From positions 4,758,049 through 4,822,048 of the forward strand of contig NZ_LJYW01000001.1 of the NCBI RefSeq assembly GCF_001305515.1: a stretch of DNA of 64,000 nucleotides, given 5' to 3'. The notes beneath the pieces were generated by a model. The model did not search any database. It was not told the DNA's origin and saw only the letters and a program-made list of their open reading frames with translations. Positions 37,474-47,233 of this stretch are shown here, piece by piece. Source of the DNA: Prosthecodimorpha hirschii (GTDB taxonomy: Bacteria > Pseudomonadota > Alphaproteobacteria > Rhizobiales > Ancalomicrobiaceae). Numbering within the stretch: the first letter of the stretch is position 1; the number at the start of each line of letters is the position of its first letter. The position numbers and the translations under genes are program-made.

Positions 37474-37561
37474 CGCGGCCCCTCCGATCGTCGTCCGACC
37501 GGGACGGTGGTGTCACGGGCTGACGTAGCGGTCAACGGTCCGGATGCGACCGCGCCGTCGC

Positions 37562-38989
37562 TCAGGTGGCGGTCTCGATCAGCGCACGCACCGCCTCCCG
37601 GGCGATCTTGCCGGCAGGCCCGCGCGGGATGGCGTCGACCCGGTGGAAGCGGGCGATCGGCGCGCCGGTGACGGTGCGGTCGGCCCATTGCTTCAGGAGG
37701 AACGGATCGAAGCGGCCCTCGACCACGACCAGCGCCACGGCCTCGGCCGGGGCGGAGGGCGAGGCCCGGTACATGCCGACGGCGACGTCGCGCACGCCCG
37801 GGCCGGCGCGAAGCTCCTGCTCGATCTCTTCGGGCGCGGCCTTGGCGCCGCCGGCGGTGATCAGATGGTCGGTCCGCCCCGACAGAACCAGGATGCCGTC
37901 CGGGTCGATGCGACCGACATCGCCGGGATAGTGCCAGCCGTCCCGGAAGCCGCCGGAGGCCGGATCGGCCCCGCCATGGGGCCGGCCGAGGCTGCCGCTG
38001 CGCACGCGCAGGATGCCCTCGCGGCCGGCGGCGAGCGGACGGTCCTGGTCGTCGACCACCTCGATCGCCGCGAAGGGCGCGACGAAGCCGACCGCCCCGG
38101 ACAGCCCGCGCATGCGCGCGATCGGCCCGTAGGCCGTGCAGCCGGCCTCGGTCGAACCATACTGGACGCAGGCATTCGGGGTCAGGTGGGTGCGGACCTG
38201 GTCCATCAGGGCGGCGGTCGCGTAGCTGCCGCCGAAATGGAAACAGCGCAGCGCATCGAGCGGGGCGGGGCGCTTCAGCTGCTCGGCGACCAGGACTTCG
38301 GTCCAGCGCGTCGAGGCGATCACGGCGTCGATGCGGAACAATTGCAGCATCTGCATCGCCTCGGCGGCATCGGCGGCGAAATAGACCGTGCGGCCGCAGG
38401 ATAGCGCCATCAACGCCGTGCCGAAGGCGAAGTGGGTGGTGATGCCGAGCAGGATCATCAGCCGTTCCCAGCCGACATAGTCCATGGCGGTCTGCCAGGC
38501 GGCCTGGCGCACCCGGAACGCGTTGAGGTCGATGCCGACCAGCTTCGGCCGCCCGGTCGTGCCGGAGGATGAGGCGACGCGGCAGATCATGTCCGGCGCG
38601 AAGGGGGCGGCGGGCCGCTCGGCGGCCAGGGCGAACCAGCGCTCGTCCATGCGCAGGCAGCGGATCTGCGTCTTGTCGGCCACATCGGCGCGCGTGACGA
38701 TCGCGTCGAAGGCGAGGCCGAAACTCCGCGCATCGTCGAGCGCGTTGAGCGGCACGCTGGTCGCCCCGATATGGGCGAGCGCGCAGGCCAGGATCAGGTT
38801 CCAGCTCGGCAGGTCGACCAGCACGCCGACCACCGCGCCGCGCCCGAGGCCGGCCTCGCCGAGCACCGCCGCGACGGCATGGATGCCGCGCGCCATCATG
38901 CCGTAGGTGACGACCCGGTCCATCAGCACGATGGCGGGCTTCTCCGGCCAGAGCCGCGCATTGAACAGCACATGATCGTGGAATGACAT
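37562..38989 (-). CDS. AMP-dependent synthetase/ligase (acyl-CoA synthetase-like), copy 2
   Basis: A 475-residue paralogue of the preceding enzyme, from ATG 38989 with GGAG eight bases upstream. Motifs: SSSGTTGRPKLVGI, YGSTEAGCTAYGP, the GWHYPGDVGRIDPDGILVLSGRTDHLI domain-hinge segment and the catalytic-lysine end GPAGKIAREAVRAL. The two copies are 88 bases apart on the same strand and form an operon. Divergence in the acyl pocket region suggests related but distinct acids. The MFS gene at 39060 is divergent and shares the promoter region, so it may import the acid substrate. Confidence 0.9.
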   Translation of the reverse strand: MSFHDHVLFNARLWPEKPAIVLMDRVVTYGMMARGIHAVAAVLGEAGLGRGAVVGVLVDLPSWNLILACALAHIGATSVPLNALDDARSFGLAFDAIVTRADVADKTQIRCLRMDERWFALAAERPAAPFAPDMICRVASSSGTTGRPKLVGIDLNAFRVRQAAWQTAMDYVGWERLMILLGITTHFAFGTALMALSCGRTVYFAADAAEAMQMLQLFRIDAVIASTRWTEVLVAEQLKRPAPLDALRCFHFGGSYATAALMDQVRTHLTPNACVQYGSTEAGCTAYGPIARMRGLSGAVGFVAPFAAIEVVDDQDRPLAAGREGILRVRSGSLGRPHGGADPASGGFRDGWHYPGDVGRIDPDGILVLSGRTDHLITAGGAKAAPEEIEQELRAGPGVRDVAVGMYRASPSAPAEAVALVVVEGRFDPFLLKQWADRTVTGAPIARFHRVDAIPRGPAGKIAREAVRALIETAT

Positions 38990-39059
38990 TCCGTCGGCTC
39001 CGCACGGTCTCGACGGGGCAGACATGGCCTGCTACCTGCTCGACCGTCAACCGAGGGAG

Positions 39060-40367
39060 ATGGCGGTGAGCCGCAACGCCGCGCCGCAGGGCGTCACGCC
39101 GCTGGATGCCGCCCTGCACGGGGCCGGCCGGCACATCCTGCCGTGGTGCCTGCTGGCCTTCCTGTTCTGCTTCCTCGACCGGATCAATGTCGGCTATGCC
39201 AGCCTGACCATGAACGCCGATCTGGGCCTCGGCCCGGCCGCCTTCGGCTTCGGCTCCTCGATCTTCTATCTCGGCTATATCGGCTTCGAACTGCCGTCCA
39301 ACGCCGCCTTCAACCGCTTCGGCGCGCGCCTCTGGCTCGGCCGGATCATGCTGACCTGGGGGCTGGTCTCCGCCGGCATGGCCTTCGTGCAGGGTGAGAC
39401 CAGCTTCTACGTCATGCGCTTCCTGCTCGGCGCGGCCGAGGCGGGCTTCATTCCGGGCATCATGCTCTACCTGCGCGGCTGGTTCCCGGACAGCCGGCTC
39501 GGCCGGGCGACGGGGCTGTGCTTCCTGGCGATCCCACTGGCCAGCGTCATTGGCGGCCCGCTCGCCGTCGCGCTGTTCCAACTCGACGGCGTCATGGGCC
39601 TGCGCGGCTGGCAGTGGATGTTCCTGATCGAGGCGGCGCCGTCGCTGCTGATCGGGCTCGTCTATATCCTGATGCTGCCGGACGGTCCGGACGACGCGGC
39701 GTTCCTTGCCGCCGCCGAGCGGGCTGCGCTGGCCGAGGCGATGCGGCGCGAGGCGGCCGGGCGCGCCGGGCTCGGCTTCTGGGCCTCGATCTCGAACCCC
39801 TATGTGATCCTGCTCGGCGTGATCAACATGGGCGTGCTGGCGCCCAACATGACGCTGACGCTGTGGCTGCCGCAGATCCTCAAGGCGCAGGGCTTCACCA
39901 CGACGCAGACCGGCTTCGTCGCCAGCATCCCCTATCTGGCCGGCATGCTCGGCATGCTGATCTGGCCGCGCCTGTCGGACCGGCTCGGCAACCGCATCGG
40001 CATGGCGGCGGGCGCGCTGGCCATCGCCGCCTCGGGGGTGGCGGCAGCGGCCTTCGTGAGCGATCCCTGGCTGAAGGTCGCCTGCTTCACCGTCGCCGCC
40101 TTCGGCACCTATGGCGGCAATCCGACCTTCTGGACCCTGCCGGCGCGCGTCTTCGGCGGGTCCGGCGCGGGCGCCGGTCTCGCCATGGTCAGTTGCATCG
40201 GCACGCTGTCCTCGGCCTTCGGCCCCTGGACGGTCGGCTGGATCAAGCAGGCGACCGGCAGCTTCGATGCCGGGCTCTACTTGATCGCTGCGGTCACGGC
40301 GACCGGCTGCCTGCTGACCGCCGCGCTGCCGGCCGCCCGCCGGCACCTCTTGGCGCGGACGCCATAG
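39060..40367 (+). CDS. MFS transporter, anion:cation symporter type
   Basis: A 435-residue transporter with about 12 transmembrane helices. It carries FLDRINVGYASLTMNADLGL at helix 1-2 and WFPDSRLGRATGLCFLAIPLASVIGGPL in the first half. This is the pattern of the anion:cation symporter branch (phthalate, tartrate, hexuronate carriers). Three starts are possible: ATG 39024, ATG 39060, and GTG 39066, which has the best spacing from GAGGGAG. It is divergent from the AMP-ligase pair, so uptake of an aromatic or organic acid that they activate is plausible but unproven. Confidence 0.88.
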   Translation: MAVSRNAAPQGVTPLDAALHGAGRHILPWCLLAFLFCFLDRINVGYASLTMNADLGLGPAAFGFGSSIFYLGYIGFELPSNAAFNRFGARLWLGRIMLTWGLVSAGMAFVQGETSFYVMRFLLGAAEAGFIPGIMLYLRGWFPDSRLGRATGLCFLAIPLASVIGGPLAVALFQLDGVMGLRGWQWMFLIEAAPSLLIGLVYILMLPDGPDDAAFLAAAERAALAEAMRREAAGRAGLGFWASISNPYVILLGVINMGVLAPNMTLTLWLPQILKAQGFTTTQTGFVASIPYLAGMLGMLIWPRLSDRLGNRIGMAAGALAIAASGVAAAAFVSDPWLKVACFTVAAFGTYGGNPTFWTLPARVFGGSGAGAGLAMVSCIGTLSSAFGPWTVGWIKQATGSFDAGLYLIAAVTATGCLLTAALPAARRHLLARTP

Positions 40368-40489
40368 CGCCGCCCTGGCTGTGACCTCCCGGACATAGTG
40401 GCCGCGGTCGGGTTGTGGTACTTGAAGACGTTGAATTCGGTCCTGCGCGCGCTTGCAGGCCGCTTCGCGATTCCGGGGGGAAATCGTCC

Positions 40490-41191
40490 ATGGCCATCGA
40501 TCGTCTTGCCGCCTCCGCCGTGATCGTGCTGGCGACCGCCGGCGTCGCCGCGGCGCAGGGCGCACCGGCCTATAACTGGAGCGGCTTCTATGTCGGCGTC
40601 GGCGCCGGCTACGGCTGGAACAACGCCAAATGGACCGAGACCGACGCGATCGGGATGCTCGGCGAAAAGGGCAGTAAGCTCAACGGCTCCGGCTTCTCGC
40701 TGAGCGGCTACGCCGGCTACAATTTCCTGGTCTCGCCGATGGTCCTGATCGGCGGCGAAGTCGACCTCGGCACGCTGTCCGGCGGCGCCTCGAAGCGTTC
40801 GCCGTCCCAGATGCAGTACAAGGCGGACGGCAACTGGATCGGCAGCATCAGCGGCCGCGCCGGTCTCGCCTTCGACCGCGTCCTGGTGTTCGGCCGCGCC
40901 GGCCTGGCTTTCTCGGATCAGGAACAGTCGATTCGCGATGCCGGTTTCGGGCTGCCCTGGTCCTGGCGGCGCAAGTCCGACAGCGGTGTGGTCGTCGGCG
41001 CCGGTGCGGAATATGCGGTCACCGGCAATGTGGTGCTGCGCCTCGACGGCTCCTGGTACGATTTCGGCAGCGGCAAGGCGGCCAACACGACCTCGAAGTC
41101 GCTCGGCAGCTATGGCGGGTCGCAGGCCTATTCGCACAAGGCCAGCAACGACAATTTCACCGCCCGCGCCGGCATCGCCTACAAGTTCTGA
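40490..41191 (+). CDS. Outer-membrane beta-barrel protein (Omp25/OmpA-like)
   Basis: A 233-residue exported barrel. The signal peptide is about residues 1-22 (ending VAAAQ). The mature start YNWSGFYVGVGAGYGWNNAKW, the inner strand GYAGYNFLVSPMVLIGGEVDL and the C-terminal GIAYKF with terminal Phe match the Omp25-like porin family. It is a paralogue of 35116-35793, and the pair brackets the AMP-ligase/MFS cluster. A bidirectional terminator follows. Confidence 0.88.
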   Translation: MAIDRLAASAVIVLATAGVAAAQGAPAYNWSGFYVGVGAGYGWNNAKWTETDAIGMLGEKGSKLNGSGFSLSGYAGYNFLVSPMVLIGGEVDLGTLSGGASKRSPSQMQYKADGNWIGSISGRAGLAFDRVLVFGRAGLAFSDQEQSIRDAGFGLPWSWRRKSDSGVVVGAGAEYAVTGNVVLRLDGSWYDFGSGKAANTTSKSLGSYGGSQAYSHKASNDNFTARAGIAYKF

Positions 41192-41241
41192 TCCGGCCGG
41201 GACGGGTACTTTCTTCTGGCTATCCGCGAGCGCGGAAATCG

Positions 41242-41271
41242 AAAAGGCCCGGTCACGTTGCCGGGCCTTTT
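41242..41271. terminator. Bidirectional intrinsic terminator
   Basis: AAAAGGCCCGG (41242-41252), an 8-base loop, and CCGGGCCTTTT (41261-41271): a perfect stem with T-runs on both strands. It lies between the barrel gene (plus) and flbD (minus, stop at 41305) and can serve both. Confidence 0.85.
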
Positions 41272-41304
41272 GCATTGTGGGGGGCGACCGGGGAGGGGCC
41301 CCGC

Positions 41305-42684
41305 TCAGGCGACGTCGCGCGCCTCGCCCTGGCCGGGCGGCGGCACGGCATGGCCCTCTTCGGCATACTCCTTGAGCTTGTTGCGCATGGTGCGGATCGA
41401 GATGCCGAGGATGTTGGCGGCGTGGGTGCGGTTGCCGAAGCAATGGTCGAGCGTCGACAGGATCAGGTCGCGCTCCACATCGGCCACCGTCCGGCCGACC
41501 AGCGCGCGCGTCACCGCCTCGGCGGTCTCGGCCGCCCGGGCCACGGTCCGGTCGAGGTCCGGGCGCTCGGGCGCGCCCATCAGCTCGCCGTCCGGCGTCA
41601 GGATGGCGTCCGGGCCGATCTCGTCGCCGGCGGCGACCAGAACGGCGCGGTGCATGCAGTTCTCGAGCTCGCGGACATTGCCCGGCCAGCGCGCGCGCAT
41701 CAGCTGCCGGCGCGCCTCGGCGCCGATCGCCTTCGGCTTCAGCCCGTTCACCTTGGCGTATTTCTCGGCGAAATGTTCGGCGAGCGCGATCACGTCCGCC
41801 GGCCGCTCGCGCAGGGGCGGGATCTTCAGGTTGACGACGTTCAGCCGGTAGAGCAGGTCCTCGCGGAAGGTGCCCTTGCGCACCTCGTCGGCGAGCGTGC
41901 GGTTGGAGGTCGCCAGGATGCGGATGTTGACCGGCACCGGCCGAGCGCCGCCGACCCGGTCGATCAGCCGCTCCTGGATGGCGCGCAGCAGCTTGGCCTG
42001 CAGGCGCAGGTCCATCTCGGAGATCTCGTCGAGCAGCAGCGTGCCGCCGTCGGCCTCCTCGAACTTGCCGATGCGCCGGGCGATCGCCCCCGTGAAGGCA
42101 CCCTTCTCGTGGCCGAACAATTCGCTTTCGAGCAGCTGCTCGGGGATGGCGGCGCAGTTGACCGCGATGAACGGCTTGTCGGCGCGGTTCGATTTGCGGT
42201 GCACGTGGCGGGCGAGCACCTCCTTGCCGGTGCCGCTCTCGCCGGTGATCAGGATCGAGGCTTCCGAGGCGGCGACCTGGTCGGCCAGGCGCAGCACGCG
42301 CGCCATGGCGTCGTCGCGCACGATCAGGTCGCGGCTTTCCTCGGCGACGGCGGCCAGCACCGCGGCGATCAGCTCGGGATCGGGCGGCAGCGGGATATAT
42401 TCCTTGGCGCCGGCGCGGATCGCCTCGACCGCCGCCCGGGCATTGGTGGTCGTGCCGCAGGCGACCACCGGCACGTGGATCAGCTCCTGCTCCAGCCGCC
42501 GGATCAGGTCGCCGATATTCAGCGCCACGTCGATCATGATCAGATCGGCACCGCGGCCGGAGCGCAGCGTCTTCAGCGCGGTTTCGACCGAGTCGGCATG
42601 GACCACGGAGGCACCGCGGTCCATCGCCATGCGCGAGGCGACGGCGAGCTGCCCTCCCAGCGTTCCGACGATCAGCAGTCTCAT
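41305..42684 (-). CDS. flbD: Sigma-54-dependent flagellar regulator FlbD
   Basis: A 459-residue NtrC-type activator. An N-terminal receiver-like domain (1-118) retains only a weak acidic pocket (LIMIDVALN). The AAA+ domain has Walker A GESGTGKE, the sigma-54 contact loop [10 protein letters not shown] and Walker [11 protein letters not shown]. The C-terminal Fis-type helix-turn-helix ends [27 protein letters not shown]. In Caulobacter, FlbD activates class III/IV and represses class II flagellar genes. Its position at the end of the fliF-fliG-fliH-fliN operon supports this identity. The degenerate receiver fits regulation by a partner rather than a kinase. Confidence 0.93.
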   Translation of the reverse strand: MRLLIVGTLGGQLAVASRMAMDRGASVVHADSVETALKTLRSGRGADLIMIDVALNIGDLIRRLEQELIHVPVVACGTTTNARAAVEAIRAGAKEYIPLPPDPELIAAVLAAVAEESRDLIVRDDAMARVLRLADQVAASEASILITGESGTGKEVLARHVHRKSNRADKPFIAVNCAAIPEQLLESELFGHEKGAFTGAIARRIGKFEEADGGTLLLDEISEMDLRLQAKLLRAIQERLIDRVGGARPVPVNIRILATSNRTLADEVRKGTFREDLLYRLNVVNLKIPPLRERPADVIALAEHFAEKYAKVNGLKPKAIGAEARRQLMRARWPGNVRELENCMHRAVLVAAGDEIGPDAILTPDGELMGAPERPDLDRTVARAAETAEAVTRALVGRTVADVERDLILSTLDHCFGNRTHAANILGISIRTMRNKLKEYAEEGHAVPPPGQGEARDVA

Positions 42685-42707
42685 GGCTCAGCCCTCCGGC
42701 GCGCGGC

Positions 42708-43043
42708 TCAGCGCTCGCCCTTGATGATTTCGGTCATGGTCACGCCGAGCCGGTCCTCGACCAGGACGACCTCGCCGCGCGCGACCAGACGGTTGTTGAC
42801 GTAGATGTCGATCGCCTCGCCGACCTTGCGGTCGAGCTCCAGAACGGTGCCGCTGGTCATCCGCAGCAGGTCGGAGACCTGCATCCGCGCCTGTCCGAGC
42901 ACGGCCGACACTTTGACCGGGACGTCGAACACCGCCTCCAGTTCGGCCGCGCTGCGGGCGATCACCGGTTCGTCGTTGAGTGCGCTCTGGCGGGCTGGGT
43001 TGCCCATCTCGTCGAGCGCGATTCCCTCGTTCGGGCCGGCCAT
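42708..43043 (-). CDS. fliN: Flagellar motor switch protein FliN
   Basis: A 111-residue protein. The C-terminal SpoA/FliN domain (about 38-110) reads VFDVPVKVSAVLGQARMQVSDLLRMTSGTVLELDRKVGEAIDIYVNNRLVARGEVVLVEDRLGVTMTEII in overlapping recognisable pieces. The N-terminal 35 residues are variable, as usual. FliN forms the lower C-ring with FliM and FliG and binds CheY-P. FliM is not encoded in this window. It begins three bases after the fliH stop. Confidence 0.95.
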   Translation of the reverse strand: MAGPNEGIALDEMGNPARQSALNDEPVIARSAAELEAVFDVPVKVSAVLGQARMQVSDLLRMTSGTVLELDRKVGEAIDIYVNNRLVARGEVVLVEDRLGVTMTEIIKGER

Positions 43044-43046
43044 GGC

Positions 43047-43730
43047 TCAGGTCCTCCCGCCGTTTTCGGCGGCCGCCGCGGCATCGCGGGCGGCGAAATA
43101 GCGTGCGACGGCGTCGTCGACGGCAGCCTCCAGGGCCGCCCCGTCGCGGATGATGCCGCCGTCGGCCCATTCGATCCGGCAGTCGCCGCGCCGGACATCC
43201 GGCTCGCCCAGGATGACGATGCGGCCGTCGAAGCCGTTCTCGCGGGCGATCCGGTCGACCTCGGCGCGGATCTGTTCGGCATGTTCGGGCGCGAGCCGCA
43301 GCACCATGTGGGGCGCCTTGCGCAACGGGCCGAGGCATTCGGCCAGCACCGCGCGAATGGCCGCGGTCGGCTCGCGGTCGATCAGCCCGGCGCTGAGCTT
43401 GCGCGCGGCGGCGAGCGCCAGATCGATCGCCTGCTTCTCCAGCGCGGTCCTGTCGGCATCGAGGGCGGCGAGGAGGGCGCGTGCGGAGGCGACCAGCACG
43501 GCGGCCTCCTCGGCCAGCCGCTCGGCGGCGCGCACCTCGGCGCTCTGCCGGCCCTCGATCCGGCCGGCGGCAAGCCCCGCCTCGCGGCCGCGCGCCTCTG
43601 CGGCCGCCTTTTCGGCCAGATGCAGTTCGAGATCGATCGTCGGCCGCTCGGGCACGACCTCGACCGGCTTCGGCGGCACGGGCGGCGCGGCGAAGTCCTT
43701 GTCGAACAGGAAGCGGGCGGGGGCTGCCAT
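43047..43730 (-). CDS. fliH: Flagellar export regulator FliH
   Basis: A 227-residue protein. A proline-rich start is followed by a long charged helix (about 35-95, with Glu/Arg/Ala heptads) and a C-terminal domain with VRRGDCRIEWADGGIIRDGAALE, which resembles the FliH/YscL end. FliH holds FliI at the C-ring through FliN and restrains its ATPase. Sequence conservation is low in this family, so identity rests partly on position between fliG and fliN. Confidence 0.82.
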   Translation of the reverse strand: MAAPARFLFDKDFAAPPVPPKPVEVVPERPTIDLELHLAEKAAAEARGREAGLAAGRIEGRQSAEVRAAERLAEEAAVLVASARALLAALDADRTALEKQAIDLALAAARKLSAGLIDREPTAAIRAVLAECLGPLRKAPHMVLRLAPEHAEQIRAEVDRIARENGFDGRIVILGEPDVRRGDCRIEWADGGIIRDGAALEAAVDDAVARYFAARDAAAAAENGGRT

Positions 43731-43746
43731 GCTGGTTTTCCGGTCC

Positions 43747-44835
43747 TCAGTAGATCAGTTCGTCGTCGCCCTTGGACTTGGTGATCATGATCTCGCCCTT
43801 GGCGGCGAGATCCTTGGCGACGTTGACCATGGTCGCCTGCGACTCGTCCACGTCGCGCAGGCGCACCGGTCCGAGCGCCTCCATGTCCTCCTTGAGCATG
43901 CCGGCGGCGCGGCTCGACATGTTGGAGAAGAAGATGTTCTTGAGGCTGTCCGAGGCGCCCTTGAGGGCGATGGCCAGCTTGTCCTTGTCGATGTTGCGCA
44001 GCAGCGTCTGGACGCCGGCGCTGTCGAGCTTGCCGAGATCCTCGAAGGTGAACATCAGCGCCTTGATCTTCTCGGCGGATTCGCGGTTGTCCTCCTCCAG
44101 CGCGGTCAGGAAGCGGGCTTCCGTCTGGCGGTCGAAGGAGTTGAAGATCTCCGCCATCAGTTCGTGCGCATCGCGCCGGGAGGTATGGCTGAGGTTGGAC
44201 ATGAACTCGATGCGCAGGGTCTGCTCGACCTTGTCGAGCACCTCCTTCTGCACCGCCTCCATCTTCAGCATGCGGTTGACGACTTCGAGGGAGAATTCTT
44301 CCGGCAGGATCGCCAGCACGCGGCCGGCATGGTCGGAGCGGATCTTGGACAGGACCAGCGCGACGGTCTGCGGGTATTCGTTCTTCAGGTAGTTGGCGAG
44401 CACGTTCTCCTGCACGTTGGAGAGCTTCTCCCACATGTTGCGGCCGGCCGGTCCGCGAATCTCTTCGAGGATCTGGTTGACCCGGTCCGGCGGCAGGAAG
44501 GACAGCAGGATCCGCTCGGTCGAATCGAGATTGCCGGTCAGCGAGCCCTTCGACGAGATGCGGGTGACGAAGTCGACGAAGAGATTTTCCAGCATCTCCG
44601 GCGTGACCGGGCCGAGCTTGGCCATGGCCTGCGAGATCTGGCGGATCTCCAGTTCGTCGAGCCGCTTCCAGACCTCCCGGCCGTGTTCCTCGCCGAGCGC
44701 CAGCAGGAGCACGGCGGCGCGCTCGGCGCCGGCCAGTTCCCGGTAGCGTTCGTTGGTGCTGACCTGCAGCGCGGCGACGCCGGTGGCGCGCTGGGCCAGC
44801 GTGGCGGGCGGTGGGGTGGGAGCGGGTGCGGCCAT
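43747..44835 (-). CDS. fliG: Flagellar motor switch protein FliG
   Basis: A 362-residue rotor protein. The N-terminal domain contacts FliF ([32 protein letters not shown]). The middle domain contains EHPQT-like [12 protein letters not shown], and the C-terminal domain has the torque helix region ([22 protein letters not shown]) plus [29 protein letters not shown]. It transmits CheY-dependent switching and stator torque. It begins seven bases after the fliF stop. Confidence 0.96.
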   Translation of the reverse strand: MAAPAPTPPPATLAQRATGVAALQVSTNERYRELAGAERAAVLLLALGEEHGREVWKRLDELEIRQISQAMAKLGPVTPEMLENLFVDFVTRISSKGSLTGNLDSTERILLSFLPPDRVNQILEEIRGPAGRNMWEKLSNVQENVLANYLKNEYPQTVALVLSKIRSDHAGRVLAILPEEFSLEVVNRMLKMEAVQKEVLDKVEQTLRIEFMSNLSHTSRRDAHELMAEIFNSFDRQTEARFLTALEEDNRESAEKIKALMFTFEDLGKLDSAGVQTLLRNIDKDKLAIALKGASDSLKNIFFSNMSSRAAGMLKEDMEALGPVRLRDVDESQATMVNVAKDLAAKGEIMITKSKGDDELIY

Positions 44836-44842
44836 CGCGGGT

Positions 44843-46570
44843 TCAGCCCTCCATCAGCCAGCCGCGGATCAGCGCCGTGGCTTCGGCCGGATGCTCGACG
44901 ATCAGTTCGCCGACCTTCTGGATCGAGGTGGCATGCATGGCGCCGAGCGCCTTGGCCTGCTCGAGCTTCTGCAGGTTCATGTTCTCGGGCAGGGGCACCC
45001 CGGCGGCCTGTCCGTCCGGACCGACCGTTCCGGCGGTGACCGGCACCGGCTTGCCGTCGGCGCCGATGACATGGCCCGGCAGGGTGACCTGCAGGACGGT
45101 CGAGCCCGGCTCGCCCGAGAGTGCCGCCGTGGTGCCGAGGGCGGCCACGCCGTTGCCGGCAGCGGCCTGGGCGGCGGTCGGATCGACCATGCGCTTGATC
45201 AGAGGACGGACGGCGAAGAGCAGGACCAGGATGGTCATCAGGAACAGGATGCCCAGCTCGATCAGGCGCAGGATGTCGTCCTTGGTGAAGTCGATCAGCG
45301 CCATGATGCCGGTCTTGGCCTGCGCCTCCAGCGGCAGCGAGGCCGGGGCCTCGGCGAAGCGCAGGTTGACCACTTCGACCTGGTCGCCGCGCTTCTGGTC
45401 GAAGCCGACCGAAGAGCGGACCAGGGCGGAGATGCGGTCGAGATCCGGCTGGCTGCGCGGCTGGTAGGTGACCTCGCCGTTCTGTCCGGCGGCATAGACG
45501 CCGTCGACCAGCACGGCGACCGAGATGCGCTTGATCCGGCCGGCCTCCAGGACCTCGGTCCGCGTGGTCTTGGAGATCTCGTAGTTGACCAGTTCCTCGG
45601 AACTGTTGGTCGCATCGCGGCCGGCGGCGCCGTTCTGCTGCTGGGAGCCCGGCAGCTGGTTGCCGACCGAGACGGCCTTGTCGCCGGTCGCCGAGCTGGA
45701 ATTCTCTTCCTTGGTCTGGGTCGAGCGGACCACCTGGCCGTTCGGATCGAAGGTGTCCGAGGTCTGCGTGACGCGGTTGAAATCGAGTTCGGCGGAGACG
45801 CGGACGCGGGCGCGCCCCTGGCCGACGATCGATCCGACGATCGATTCGATCTGGGTTTCCATGCGGCGCTCGTAGCCGGCGGTCCGCTCCTGCAGGGAGG
45901 CCGCGACGGTGCCCTGCGGGTCTTCCTCCTGGCCGCCGCCGAGCAGGGTGCCCTTCTCGTCGACGATCGAGACGCGGAACGGCTTCAGGCCCTCCACGGC
46001 CGAGGCGACCAGGTGCTGGATCGACCGGATCTGCTGGGCTTCGAGCGTCCCGCGCAGCTTCAGCACGATCGAGGCGGAGGGCATCGCCTTCTCGCGCTGG
46101 AACAGTTGCCGTTCGGGGATGACCAGGTGCACGCGCGCGGCCTGGACCCGGTCGATGGCCCGGATGGTGCGCGCCAGTTCGCCTTCCAGGGCGCGCAGAT
46201 GGTTGATGTTCTGGACGAAGCTGGTGGTGCCGAGCGCGTCCGACTTGTCGAAGATCTCGTAGCCGACCGAACCGCCGGCCGGGATGCCTTTTTCGGCCAG
46301 CTTCATGCGCAGCCGCAGCAGAGTCTCCTTGGGGACCAGGATCTGGGCGCCGTCCTGGCGCAGTTCGTAGGGGACCGCGCCGGCCTCCAGTTCCTTCACG
46401 ATCGACGCGGAATCCTGGACCGAGAGGTCCGAATAGAGCGGCGCCATCACCGGCTGGGTCGCCCGCATGATGATGAAGCCGAAAAAGCCGACGAGCAGGG
46501 CCGTGACCACCGCCATGGCGGCGAGGCGGGCAGGTCCGAGGGTCTTGAGGAACTCGACGGCGCCGTTCAC
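44843..46570 (-). CDS. fliF: Flagellar MS-ring protein FliF
   Basis: A 575-residue ring protein from GTG 46570, which opens the conserved N-terminus ([19 protein letters not shown]). It has one transmembrane helix at about 14-38 and another near 430-455. Between them are the YscJ-type ring-building domains ([48 protein letters not shown]). The C-terminal cytoplasmic tail binds FliG. Frame upstream of 46570 encodes 42 unconserved Arg/Pro-rich residues and covers the promoter. A CtrA box lies 109-123 bases upstream. It is the first gene of fliF-fliG-fliH-fliN-flbD. Confidence 0.95.
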   Translation of the reverse strand: MNGAVEFLKTLGPARLAAMAVVTALLVGFFGFIIMRATQPVMAPLYSDLSVQDSASIVKELEAGAVPYELRQDGAQILVPKETLLRLRMKLAEKGIPAGGSVGYEIFDKSDALGTTSFVQNINHLRALEGELARTIRAIDRVQAARVHLVIPERQLFQREKAMPSASIVLKLRGTLEAQQIRSIQHLVASAVEGLKPFRVSIVDEKGTLLGGGQEEDPQGTVAASLQERTAGYERRMETQIESIVGSIVGQGRARVRVSAELDFNRVTQTSDTFDPNGQVVRSTQTKEENSSSATGDKAVSVGNQLPGSQQQNGAAGRDATNSSEELVNYEISKTTRTEVLEAGRIKRISVAVLVDGVYAAGQNGEVTYQPRSQPDLDRISALVRSSVGFDQKRGDQVEVVNLRFAEAPASLPLEAQAKTGIMALIDFTKDDILRLIELGILFLMTILVLLFAVRPLIKRMVDPTAAQAAAGNGVAALGTTAALSGEPGSTVLQVTLPGHVIGADGKPVPVTAGTVGPDGQAAGVPLPENMNLQKLEQAKALGAMHATSIQKVGELIVEHPAEATALIRGWLMEG

Positions 46571-46678
46571 GGGGGTTCTTGTCCGAGGTCGGAGGGGGCA
46601 GCGGCGGCGCCGGATCCCCCGTGTGGGGCGCGGGGGGCCCGACGCCGAACCGCTGGGCAAGAATTTCCCAGTGGATGG

Positions 46679-46693
46679 TAAACGTCTGGTTAA
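46679..46693 (-). promoter_or_regulatory. CtrA box upstream of fliF
   Basis: On the minus strand TTAACCAGACGTTTA is TTAA-N7-TTTA, one mismatch from the CtrA consensus. It ends 109 bases before the fliF GTG. The fliF operon is a classical class II CtrA target in Caulobacter. Confidence 0.65.
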
Positions 46694-46842
46694 CAAGGGT
46701 CCCGTTGCGGCACGCCCGGTGCAGAAATGACGGCAATTTCGTTAACCGCCGGTTCGGCGACCGTGCGGAAATTGCCGGCCGCCCTTAAGCTCCCGGAAAC
46801 GCACCCGGCCGGGCCAACGGCGGAGCCGACGGGCGAACGAAA

Positions 46843-46867
46843 AAGGCCGGGCTGCGGGCCCGGCCTT
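46843..46867 (-). terminator. Intrinsic terminator after sciP
   Basis: AAGGCCGGGC (46843-46852) and GCCCGGCCTT (46858-46867) form a perfect 10-bp stem. On the minus strand it is followed by TTTTTCG. It lies 31 bases after the sciP stop and insulates sciP from the fliF promoter. Confidence 0.8.
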
Positions 46868-46897
46868 CAGGAAATTCGGCATCGTTCGCGAGGATCG

Positions 46898-47173
46898 CTA
46901 CTGGCGGTAGTGCTGGATGCGCGTGGTCCTCAGACCGGCTAGCCCGTGGCGGTCGATCGACTGCTGCCAGGCGATGAATTCTTCGACCGTCAAAGTATAG
47001 CGGTTGCACGCCTCCTCAAGCGAGAGGAGCCCGCCGCGAACCGCAGCGACCACTTCGGCCTTGCGGCGGATGACCCAGCGCTTGGTATCGGTCGGCGGCA
47101 GGTCGGCGATCGTCAGGGGGCTGCCGTCCGGCCCGATGACGTATTTCACTCGCGGTCTAACCTGATCGGTCAT
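46898..47173 (-). CDS. sciP: CtrA inhibitor SciP (DUF1153 protein)
   Basis: A 91-residue helix-turn-helix protein of the DUF1153 family. The core VKYVIGPDGSPLTIADLPP is followed by TKRWVIRRKAEVVAAVRGGLLSLEEACNRYTLTVEEFIAWQ. This is the compact trihelical DNA-binding unit of SciP. In Caulobacter, SciP binds GTCG-containing sites in CtrA-activated promoters and blocks CtrA late in G1. Its gene sits beside flagellar genes here, under a CtrA-like box, which is consistent with the known negative loop. Confidence 0.9.
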   Translation of the reverse strand: MTDQVRPRVKYVIGPDGSPLTIADLPPTDTKRWVIRRKAEVVAAVRGGLLSLEEACNRYTLTVEEFIAWQQSIDRHGLAGLRTTRIQHYRQ

Positions 47174-47233
47174 CGTACTCTCACAAACACACTCGATGCG
47201 ACCACATCGATTGAGAGCGTAAGCGCGACCGCC

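Noticed and set aside
37470-40565. A 1031-codon minus-strand open frame running through copy 2 of the ligase and the MFS gene
   Set aside because: It covers two well-supported genes in other frames and shows no domain.
46571-46696. 42-residue N-terminal extension of FliF
   Set aside because: It is Arg/Pro-rich, unconserved, and overlaps the CtrA box; GTG 46570 fits FliF homologues.
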